In this document: positions 57,733 to 64,000 of the stretch, in pieces
Layout: the number at the start of each line of letters is the position of its first letter
Position numbering within the stretch: position 1 is the first letter of the stretch
Assembly (NCBI RefSeq): GCF_017875465.1
Contig: NZ_JAGGMQ010000001.1
Span: forward strand, 5,099,549-5,163,548
DNA length: 64,000 nucleotides
Origin: Winslowiella toletana
Lineage (GTDB): Bacteria; Pseudomonadota; Gammaproteobacteria; Enterobacterales; Enterobacteriaceae
Direction of reading: 5' to 3'
Program-made: the position numbers and the translations under genes
Notes under the pieces: model-generated
The model's database searches: none
What the model was told of the DNA's origin: nothing
Seen by the model: only the letters and a program-made list of their open reading frames with translations

Positions 57733-58731
57733 ATGAGTGAACAAACAGAGAACCTGCTGGGCGAATCGAATAACTTTCTCGAAGTGCTGGAGCAGGTTTC
57801 GCGTCTGGCGCCGCTAAATAAACCGGTGCTGGTTATCGGTGAACGCGGCACCGGTAAAGAGCTGATTGCCAGCCGCCTGCACTATCTGTCCGAGCGCTGG
57901 CAGGGGCCATTTATCTCGCTAAACTGCGCGGCACTAAACGAGAACCTGCTGGATTCGGAACTGTTCGGCCATGAAGCGGGCGCATTTACCGGCGCGCAAA
58001 AACGCCACCTTGGCCGTTTTGAACGCGCCGATGGCGGCACCCTGTTCCTTGATGAACTGGCTACCGCGCCCATGCTGGTGCAGGAGAAATTACTGCGCGT
58101 AATTGAGTATGGTCAGCTGGAACGCGTCGGCGGCAGCCAGCCACTGCAGGTCAGCGTACGCCTGGTATGCGCCACCAACGACGATCTGCCCGCGCTGGCG
58201 CTGGCAGGAAAATTCCGTGCGGACCTGCTGGACCGCCTGGCATTTGATGTGGTGCAGCTGCCGCCGTTACGCGAAAGACTCAGCGATATTCTGGTGATGG
58301 CGGAACATTTTGCCATTCAGATGTGCCGTGAACTGGGATTACCGCTATTTCCAGGCTTCTCGCGCCGGGCGCAGCAGGTGCTGCTGGAATATCACTGGCC
58401 AGGTAATGTGCGCGAACTGAAAAATGTGGTGGAGCGTTCTGTATACCGTCACAGCACCATTGATGAACCGCTGGATACCATCATTATTAACCCGTTCAGC
58501 CGTTCCGCCGCCGTCGTTATCCCGCAAGAGACGGCCGCGCCCTTCCCCGATCTGCCGCTGGATCTGCGCCACTGGCAGAATCAGCAGGAAAAAGCCCTGC
58601 TGGAGAAGAGCCTGCAACAGGCACGCTTTAATCAGCGCCGTGCGGCGGAACTGCTGAGTGTCACTTATCACCAGCTGCGCGCCATGCTGAAAAAGCATGG
58701 GGTACGGGTGACTGATGATGATGATCAATAA
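57733..58731 (+). CDS. pspF: PspF, sigma-54 enhancer-binding activator
   Basis: A 332-residue AAA+ activator without a receiver domain. Walker A GERGTGKE, GAFTGA in GHEAGAFTGAQKRHLGRFER, Walker B LFLDEL, the R-finger region, and a C-terminal Fis-like helix-turn-helix (NQRRAAELLSVTYHQLRAML). It activates the psp operon and is held inactive by PspA. The ATG at 57733 (MSEQTENLLGES) matches E. coli PspF; GTG at 57721 would add four residues. Confidence 0.96.
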   Translation: MSEQTENLLGESNNFLEVLEQVSRLAPLNKPVLVIGERGTGKELIASRLHYLSERWQGPFISLNCAALNENLLDSELFGHEAGAFTGAQKRHLGRFERADGGTLFLDELATAPMLVQEKLLRVIEYGQLERVGGSQPLQVSVRLVCATNDDLPALALAGKFRADLLDRLAFDVVQLPPLRERLSDILVMAEHFAIQMCRELGLPLFPGFSRRAQQVLLEYHWPGNVRELKNVVERSVYRHSTIDEPLDTIIINPFSRSAAVVIPQETAAPFPDLPLDLRHWQNQQEKALLEKSLQQARFNQRRAAELLSVTYHQLRAMLKKHGVRVTDDDDQ

Positions 58732-58745
58732 GCTGGCGCTGAAGC

Positions 58746-58835
58746 AAAAAAAAGCCCGCGCAAGGCGGGCTGAAAATACTGGAAGCAATGTGAGCAATGT
58801 CGTGCTCTTCTTCGGTAGAGCCACCGTCGAAGCGC
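58746..58835 (-). ncRNA. ryhB: RyhB, Fur-controlled small RNA
   Basis: On the minus strand the segment contains the highly conserved RyhB core GCACGACATTGCTCACATTG followed by CTTCCAGTATT, and ends in the terminator GCCCGCCTTGCGCGGGC with eight T. A 5' stem (CTTCG with CGAAG) fits RyhB stem-loop 1. With the likely +1 at 58835 the RNA is 90 bases, as in E. coli. TTTACA and TATTAT with an 18-base spacer form the promoter, covered by a Fur-box-like sequence. RyhB with Hfq represses iron-using proteins (sodB, sdh, fum, iscSUA) when iron is scarce. Its place beside pspF differs from E. coli, where it is near yhhX. Confidence 0.92.
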
Positions 58836-58836
58836 A

Positions 58837-58856
58837 GATGAATAATAATCATTCTC
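58837..58856. promoter_or_regulatory. Fur box over the ryhB promoter
   Basis: The plus-strand sequence ATGAATAATAATCATTCTC matches the 19-base Fur consensus GATAATGATAATCATTATC at about 14 positions. It overlaps the -10 region of ryhB, which suits repression by Fur-iron. Confidence 0.75.
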
Positions 58857-59055
58857 AATATCATCTGTAAAGCACTTTATTGAGAATTTTTCTCATCACC
58901 ATAATAACCTCAGGTCTGGTGCTCACCGCCGACGGCAAGTGAGCAGTGCAAGATAGTAATAAATTCGCCTGGAAAAGAGGCAGTTACCCAGGCAAACTTT
59001 GGGACAATGCGGATAGTGCGATACACTCACCTTATTGCCCGTGAACCCAACATAC

Positions 59056-60687
59056 CCGATGCCAAAATTACTCTCTACCCTGCTACTCGGACTTAGCGTG
59101 CTAAGCGCCTCTGCCTGGTCGGCAACGCCCGGTGATATTCGTCAGAGCGGCTTTGTCTATTGCGTCAGCGGCGTGATGAACACCTTTAATCCGCAGCTGG
59201 CCAGTAGCGGGCTGGCAGTGGACACGCTGGCGGCACAGCTTTATGACCGGCTGCTGGATGTCGATCCCTATACTTACCGTTTAATCCCTGAGCTGGCCTC
59301 CAGTTGGGAAGTGCTGGATAACGGCGCCACCTACCGTTTTCATCTGCGCCATAACGTCCCTTTTCAGACCACCCGCTGGTTCAGCCCGACGCGCCCGATG
59401 AATGCTGACGATGTGGTATTCAGCTTTGCGCGTATGTTTGATCGTAAACACCCCTGGCATAATGTCAGCGGCGGCAACTATCCCTACTTTGACAGCCTGC
59501 AGTTCTCCGATGCGGTGCAAAGCGTGAAGAAACTGGACAGTGACACGGTAGAAATCCGTCTTAACAGTCCGGACGCCTCGTTTCTCTGGCATCTGGCCAC
59601 CCACTATGCGCCGGTGCTGTCAGCGGAATATGCCGCGCAGCTCGATAAGATAAATCGCCAGGAGCTGATGGATCGCCAGCCGGTGGGCACCGGCCCCTTT
59701 ATGCTGAACGAATATCGAGCCGGTCAGTATATTCGTCTGGCGCGTAATCCGGACTACTGGAAAGGCGTGCCGCGCATGCCGCAGGTGGTGGTGGATATGG
59801 GCGCGGGCGGCATGGGTCGTCTGTCGAAACTGTTAACCGGTGAGTGCGACGTGCTGGCTTATCCGGCCGCCAGCCAGCTGTCGATTCTTCGCGACGATCC
59901 GCGTTTACGTCTGACCCTGCGCCCGGGGATGAATATCGCCTATATGGCCTTTAATACCCGCAAGCCGCCACTTGACCGCCCGGCGGTACGTCAGGCGCTG
60001 GCGCTGGCAATCAATAATGAACGGCTGATGGAGTCGATTTATTACGGCACCGCCGAAACTGCCGCTTCTATTCTGCCGCGCGCCTCCTGGGCTTATGATA
60101 ATGATGCGCGCGTTACGGAATATAACCCTGACAAAGCGCGGGCGGAGCTGAAAAAACTTGGGGTCGAGGATCTGCATCTGAAACTCTGGGTGCCATCGGC
60201 CTCACAGTCATGGAACCCCAGCCCGCTAAAAACCGCCGAGCTGATTCAGGCCGATATGGCGCAGATTGGCGTCCAGATCACCATTGTGCAGGTTGATGGC
60301 CGTTTCCAGGAAGCGCGGCTGATGGAGATGAATCACGATCTGACGCTGACTGGCTGGGCGACCGACAGTAACGATCCGGACAGTTTTTTCCGGCCGTTGC
60401 TGAGCTGCGCCGCCATCAACTCGCAGACTAACTTTGCCCACTGGTGCAACCCGGCATTTGATGAAGTGCTGCATAAAGCGTTACTGTCGCAGCAGCTGGC
60501 GTCACGTATCGATCACTATGATGAAGCGCAGCGCATGCTGGCGCAGGAACTGCCGGTTCTGCCGCTGGCCTCGTCGCTGCGTCTGCAAGCCTATCGCCAT
60601 GATATTCAGGGGCTGGTGTTAAGTCCGTTTGGCAACGCCTCTTTTGCTGGCGTGCATCGGGATAACAGCGAGGAGCCGAAGCAATGA
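59056..60687 (+). CDS. sapA: SapA, periplasmic peptide-binding protein
   Basis: A 543-residue solute-binding protein (family 5) close to E. coli SapA: a signal peptide around [114 protein letters not shown] and [19 protein letters not shown]. It binds antimicrobial peptides or, in E. coli, is linked to putrescine export by SapBCDF. The start is uncertain: ATG 59056 fits the signal peptide, while GTG 59041 and TTG 59035 are also in frame; none has a good ribosome-binding site. Its stop overlaps sapB. Confidence 0.93.
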   Translation, partial: PMPKLLSTLLLGLSVLSASAWSATPGDIRQSGFVYCVSGVMNTFNPQLASSGLAVDTLAAQLYDRLLDVDPYTYRLIPELASSWEVLDNGATYRFHLRHNVPFQTTRWFSPTRPMNADDVVFSFARMFDRKHPWHNVSGGNYPYFDSLQFSDAVQSVKKLDSDTVEIRLNSPDASFLWHLATHYAPVLSAEYAAQLDKINRQELMDRQPVGTGPFMLNEYRAGQYIRLARNPDYWKGVPRMPQVVVDMGAGGMGRLSKLLTGECDVLAYPAASQLSILRDDPRLRLTLRPGMNIAYMAFNTRKPPLDRPAVRQALALAINNERLMESIYYGTAETAASILPRASWAYDNDARVTEYNPDKARAELKKLGVEDLHLKLWVPSASQSWNPSPLKTAELIQADMAQIGVQITIVQVDGRFQEARLMEMNHDLTLTGWATDSNDPDSFFRPLLSCAAINSQTNFAHWCNPAFDEVLHKALLSQQLASRIDHYDEAQRMLAQELPVLPLASSLRLQAYRHDIQGLVLSPFGNASFAGVHRDNSEEPKQ

Positions 60688-61649
60688 TTATCTATACGCT
60701 GCGCCGTCTGGTGCTACTGATTACCACGCTGTTTATGCTGACGCTGGTGGGCTTCAGCCTTAGTTACTTTACGCCCAATGCGCCGTTGCAAGGCGCATCG
60801 CTGCTGGATGCCTGGCTATTCTGGTTTAAAGGCATTCTGCATCTCGACTTTGGCGTCTCCAGCATTAACGGCCAGTCGATTAATCTGCAACTGCGTGAAG
60901 TGTTTCCCGCCACCATGGAGCTCTGTCTGATGGCGTTTAGCCTGGCGCTGCTGGTGGGGATCCCACTTGGCATTATTGCCGGTGTGATGCGCAACAAATG
61001 GCAGGACAAGGTGATTAGCGCACTGGCGCTGCTGGGTTTCTCGATGCCGGTGTTCTGGCTGGCGCTGCTGCTGACGCTGTTCTTCTCGCTGAATCTCGGC
61101 TGGCTGCCGGTCTCCGGTCGTTTTGATCTGCTGTATGAAGTGAAAAATGTCACCGGCTTTGCGCTGATCGACGCCTGGCTTAGCGACTCGCCGTGGCGTC
61201 ATGAAATGCTGGTCAGCGCCATCACCCATATGATCCTGCCGGTAACCGCGCTGGCGGTCGCGCCCACCACTGAAGTGATTCGTCTGTTGCGCATCAGCAC
61301 CAGTGACGTGATCGACAAAAACTACATCAAGGCCGCCGCCACCCGTGGGTTATCCCGTTTTACCGTGATACGCCGCCATGTGCTGCATAACGCGCTGCCA
61401 CCAGTGATCCCGCGTCTCGGTTTGCAGTTCGCCACCATGATGACGCTGGCGATGATTACCGAAATGGTGTTCAGCTGGCCAGGCCTTGGCCGCTGGTTAA
61501 TTAACGCCATCCGCCAGCAGGATTACGCGGCGATTTCCGCCGGAGTCATGGTGGTGGGCGCGCTGGTGATCACCGTTAACGTCCTGTCCGATATTCTGGG
61601 CGCCATCACCAATCCGCTGAAGCATAAGGAGTGGTATGCCCTGCGCTAG
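60684..61649 (+). CDS. sapB: SapB, ABC transporter permease
   Basis: A 321-residue permease, the same length as E. coli SapB, with about six membrane segments and the BPD motif EAA-like [20 protein letters not shown]. It ends [12 protein letters not shown] like E. coli SapB, so it is complete. It overlaps sapA by four bases. Its expected partners sapC, sapD and sapF do not follow. Confidence 0.95.
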   Translation: MIIYTLRRLVLLITTLFMLTLVGFSLSYFTPNAPLQGASLLDAWLFWFKGILHLDFGVSSINGQSINLQLREVFPATMELCLMAFSLALLVGIPLGIIAGVMRNKWQDKVISALALLGFSMPVFWLALLLTLFFSLNLGWLPVSGRFDLLYEVKNVTGFALIDAWLSDSPWRHEMLVSAITHMILPVTALAVAPTTEVIRLLRISTSDVIDKNYIKAAATRGLSRFTVIRRHVLHNALPPVIPRLGLQFATMMTLAMITEMVFSWPGLGRWLINAIRQQDYAAISAGVMVVGALVITVNVLSDILGAITNPLKHKEWYALR

Positions 61650-61707
61650 GAAGATAATGAAACAGGGCATTGTGCTGCAAACGGGCAATACAGACATCAC
61701 AGGTTAA
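61636..61707 (+). other. site where sapC should begin
   Basis: In E. coli sapC starts at an ATG overlapping the end of sapB. The same ATG is present here (61636), but after Met-Pro the frame (CARKIMKQG and onward) bears no likeness to SapC and stops after 23 codons. The break in homology is therefore within the first codons of sapC. Confidence 0.55.
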
Positions 61708-62636
61708 GGACGGATTTGACTCAGCTCATCTTCCGTCAGCCCGGTCATTTTCATAATATTGCCGGGTTCCAGACCTTCAGAAAGCATTTTACGGGCAACC
61801 TCCATAATTCCCTCAAGCCGTCCCTTTTCAAGGCCTTCCATGCGACCTTCCTTGCGACCTTTCTCCAGCCCTTTCTCTAGTCCTTCCTGCTTAAGCTTTT
61901 CTGCAGCTGTCATCATCAGTTCCTCATATTGGCTCGCGCGCTGTGCCAGCGCGCGCATAAATGATTGCGGATCGGCTGTTTCACCCACCTGAAGCATATA
62001 ATTTATGGCCGCAATCAGTTGATCCCTTGTAGTGTAATTGCCTTTAATCATCGTTGCCAGCGGCTCCAGCATCTGCATCAGATCACGCTGACGACTGTGT
62101 TTATGCAGATATTCCAGCAGCGCCACGCTGCGGTGCGTGAGGATTTGCTCGTCGGGGATCACCGTGATATCCACCAGCGGGAAATCACTGCCATAAATCC
62201 GGGCGGCCCGTTCAGGGGCATCGAAGGCTTTCAGCCAGTTCATTGAATACGGATAAGGACTGGTCGCGCCATGATAAAACAACACCGGGATTACCAGCGG
62301 CAGACGCTCGTGCCCGGCGTCGAGATGACGCTGCATCGCAGCAATAGCGTAACGCATCAGCCGGAAGGTCATATTTTTATCGGGCGTGCTCTGATGCTCA
62401 ATCAGGCAGTAGATATAGCCTTCGCCACAGTCGGTATACAATGAATAAAGTACGTCTGAGTAGAAGGCGCGTAAATCCTCTTCAACAAAACTGCATGATT
62501 CAAGCTGAAGAGTTTGCAAGTTGCAGCCCTCCAGCAATGCCGGTGGCAGATGGATTTGCAGAAAATCTTTCGCGGTATCGGGCCGAGTGAGAAACTGTTT
62601 AAAAACCGCATCATGCGGTGTAGGGGTAGTACCCAT
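61704..62636 (-). CDS. Rpn family recombination-promoting nuclease/putative transposase (YhgA-like)
   Basis: A 310-residue protein of the RpnA-E/YhgA family (PD-(D/E)XK nuclease, formerly Transposase_31): TPHDAVFKQFLTRPDTAKDF, FYSDVLYSLY, the catalytic region YIYCLIEHQSTPDKNMTFRL, LPLVIPVLFYHG. The C-terminal part is a Gly-Lys-Glu repeat (EGLEKGLEKGRKEGRMEGLE) that makes a charged helix. E. coli RpnA is a Ca2+-stimulated DNase that promotes RecA-independent recombination. The ATG at 62636 has AGGAG upstream. No terminal inverted repeats are evident. It lies exactly where sapCDF is missing. Confidence 0.9.
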   Translation of the reverse strand: MGTTPTPHDAVFKQFLTRPDTAKDFLQIHLPPALLEGCNLQTLQLESCSFVEEDLRAFYSDVLYSLYTDCGEGYIYCLIEHQSTPDKNMTFRLMRYAIAAMQRHLDAGHERLPLVIPVLFYHGATSPYPYSMNWLKAFDAPERAARIYGSDFPLVDITVIPDEQILTHRSVALLEYLHKHSRQRDLMQMLEPLATMIKGNYTTRDQLIAAINYMLQVGETADPQSFMRALAQRASQYEELMMTAAEKLKQEGLEKGLEKGRKEGRMEGLEKGRLEGIMEVARKMLSEGLEPGNIMKMTGLTEDELSQIRP

Positions 62637-62855
62637 TTCATGGCTCCTGTCATCCTGATTGACATCTGCGCACTCTACCACAGAGGTAGACAGTGCAAAA
62701 TACAACCATCACCACAGACCTGGCATTTCAGGCGCGCGGCCAGATCCCCCCTTTATAAATCTCTAATCGCCGCCCTCTTTGCATGGAAAGCAAAATCTTT
62801 GCTGCAAGTTAGGTTTTATCGGCAGCGCGCAGTTTTGTCCCATGTAAATTTCCCA

Positions 62856-63236
62856 TCAGCTCTTTTCCTTACCCGGTTTATAAAATATACAGAACAATCC
62901 CAGCATAATTAATATTACGCCGACAAGCGTGCCAATATGAAAAGGCTCCGCAAACGCCGGCAAACTAATAGCCAGCAGCCATACCATCACATAACTAAGG
63001 CTAAGTAGCGGGTAAGCCCGGTTTAACGGCATGCGTTTTAAAGTCAGCAGCCAAAAAACCATCGAAAGTCCATAGGCGATTAACCCTCCGGCCAGTACCA
63101 GCAAAGGCTGCAGAGGAATATTACGCCATTGCTCTAACGCCCGGACGTCAGGTATTTGCACCATCGACCAGCGCAGCATTAATTGCGCAGCCGTAACCAG
63201 AATCACACTGCATAAGGCGAGGAGGTATCCCGTCAT
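62856..63236 (-). CDS. arnF: ArnF, undecaprenyl phosphate-aminoarabinose flippase subunit
   Basis: A 126-residue EamA/SMR-like protein with four membrane segments (TGYLLALCSVILVTAAQLML, LLVLAGGLIAYGLSMVFWLL, RAYPLLSLSYVMVWLLAI, GTLVGVILIMLGLFCIFY). With ArnE it flips L-Ara4N-undecaprenyl phosphate to the periplasmic face for lipid A modification and polymyxin resistance. The ATG at 63236 overlaps the arnE stop by four bases. Last gene of the arn operon. Confidence 0.92.
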   Translation of the reverse strand: MTGYLLALCSVILVTAAQLMLRWSMVQIPDVRALEQWRNIPLQPLLVLAGGLIAYGLSMVFWLLTLKRMPLNRAYPLLSLSYVMVWLLAISLPAFAEPFHIGTLVGVILIMLGLFCIFYKPGKEKS

Positions 63237-63562
63237 GCAAAGATCCCAATTACGGCTACGCCAGCCGCAATCAGCACGGTGCCTGCCCACTGAATATTTG
63301 TCATCCGTTCCTGCCAGATAAAGCGAGCCGCCAGCGCAACAAGGATAAAATTAACACTCAGCATCGGATAGGCCACGCTGACAGGCAGCCGTTGCAGCAC
63401 GTTCAGCCACACCAGCATGCCGCAACCAAGCAGTACCAGGCTGCCAATTAACCAGCCAGTCAGCAATAAGCGTTGCCGCTGGCGCGCCGCCTGTTTCTGA
63501 CAGAGCTGCCCCGCGCAGGTGAGCAAACTGGTCAGCAATACCAGCAGCAGACTTATTTTCAT
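63233..63562 (-). CDS. arnE: ArnE, undecaprenyl phosphate-aminoarabinose flippase subunit
   Basis: A 109-residue four-helix SMR-like protein: LLLVLLTSLLTCAGQLCQKQ, LLTGWLIGSLVLLGCGMLVW, VSVAYPMLSVNFILVALAAR, and a final helix. It pairs with ArnF. The start overlaps the arnT stop by four bases (ATGA), and its stop overlaps arnF, as in other arn operons. Confidence 0.93.
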   Translation of the reverse strand: MKISLLLVLLTSLLTCAGQLCQKQAARQRQRLLLTGWLIGSLVLLGCGMLVWLNVLQRLPVSVAYPMLSVNFILVALAARFIWQERMTNIQWAGTVLIAAGVAVIGIFA

Positions 63563-64000
63563 TGCTTCGCGTGGTACTGCAGGAATAACATACGGTCATT
63601 GCGATACACGTCATCAGCAACCGGCAAATTGGCTGGCATCTTTTCTCCACGTTCCAGCATCAGCACCAGCGAAATATTGCCCTGATGGCGATGTTCACTT
63701 AACCATTGCCGAAAACCCTCGCCACTGACGTAACGTGACTGCGCATCCGGATAGCTCAGCCCAAATTTCAGCTCGCCTTTATGATCATAAGCCAGGATAT
63801 CGCTGCGCTGCAGCATCCAGGCAATGGCGGGATATGCCCGGATTGTCGCTGAGAATAAAACGGCTATCGGCCAGCTTTCCGCAATGCTGCGCACGAAACA
63901 CCTGCGGTTGATTGGTATTCTGCCGCTTTCAGGAATCGCCGAACCAAACGCACAACGCCAGCGTCAGTGGGCAAAGCGCGGCGGCCAGCAGCGGGCAACG
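63559..64000 (-). pseudogene. arnT: arnT 3' end, reading frame broken (partial)
   Basis: The last 100 residues fit the C-terminus of ArnT, the L-Ara4N lipid A transferase (WMLQRSDILAYDHKGELKFG, LSYPDAQSRYVSGEGFRQWL, ISLVLMLERGEKMPA, LFLQYHAKQ). Further upstream the likeness moves between two frames: PLTLALCVWFG in one, AIPES in the next, NQPQVF in the first, VRSIAES in the second, DSRFILSDNPG in the first, then PAIAWMLQ in the second. Five single-base slips within about 180 bases (roughly 63815-63950) would be needed. One frame holds a stop (TGA near 63930). This is either a decayed gene or poor sequence; the rest lies outside the window. Confidence 0.7.

Noticed and set aside
58345..58864. 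Minus-strand frames over the pspF end and ryhB
   Set aside because: They read through the RyhB RNA and its terminator, and have no known domain or ribosome-binding site.
61704..62636. Rpn gene as a complete transposable element
   Set aside because: No terminal inverted repeats or target duplication are visible; the family are chromosomal nucleases despite the old transposase name.

Overview
This is a stretch of enterobacterial chromosome with mid-50s GC. Nearly every backbone gene has a close Escherichia coli K-12 counterpart (fnr, uspE, pntAB, ydgH, rstAB, asr, hrpA, azoR, ldhA, dbpA, ttcA, zntB, mppA, mpaA, ycjG, tpx, tyrR, psp, sap, arn). The order is shuffled relative to E. coli, and carbohydrate or aromatic cassettes sit between backbone genes. 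This fits the Erwiniaceae (Pantoea, Mixta or Erwinia) or a near relative. I cannot fix genus or species. I saw no tRNA, rRNA, CRISPR array, prophage or complete insertion sequence.

Layout. 1-7.4 kb: a truncated type-B carboxylesterase, a DoxX membrane protein, ydcJ, and a small aromatic cluster (AAHS-type transporter, 3-dehydroshikimate dehydratase-like protein, divergent PcaQ-type LysR regulator), then smrA. 7.4-13.9 kb: a DUF3811 protein, ogt, and a D-arabinitol cassette (SorC-type regulator, dalD, xylulokinase, transporter) lying between ogt and fnr. 13.9-22.3 kb: fnr with its own FNR site, uspE, pntAB, ydgH, an arginine/ornithine-type antiporter and one unrecognised gene. 22.5-28.4 kb: rstAB followed at once by an M32 carboxypeptidase, then asr with an RstA box, tiny ydgU, ydgD, and a higBA toxin-antitoxin pair. 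28.4-42.8 kb: hrpA, azoR, the ydbH-ynbE-ydbL envelope operon, ldhA, a DUF333 lipoprotein, a monooxygenase, dbpA, ttcA, a 53-residue proline-rich ORF, the FnrS small RNA and zntB. 43-47.4 kb: an aryl-beta-glucoside system (bglF, bglB, and a convergent bglG) with two antiterminator/terminator leaders. 47.6-51.8 kb: murein-peptide recycling genes (mppA, mpaA, ycjG) and tpx. 51.8-58.8 kb: tyrR, ycjF, ycjX and the psp regulon, with a sigma-54 promoter. 58.7-61.7 kb: a RyhB small RNA with Fur-box-like promoter, then sapAB without sapCDF. 61.7-64 kb: an Rpn/YhgA-type nuclease and the arnF, arnE and arnT end of the lipid A modification operon. The arnT reading frame is broken.

How it fits together. 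Oxygen control shows twice: fnr has a palindromic FNR site at its promoter, and FnrS, whose promoter carries an FNR site centred near -42, sits 28 kb away. RstA and a target-like site before asr are 3 kb apart. The bgl genes form a self-contained antitermination circuit in which both transcripts carry the RNA element bound by BglG. The psp genes show divergent PspF/sigma-54 wiring. Of the novel points, the strongest are the ryhB locus beside pspF, the sap operon cut after sapB next to a recombination-promoting nuclease, the repeated frame changes in arnT, the proline-rich small ORF, and the dehydroshikimate cluster with no protocatechuate genes beside it.
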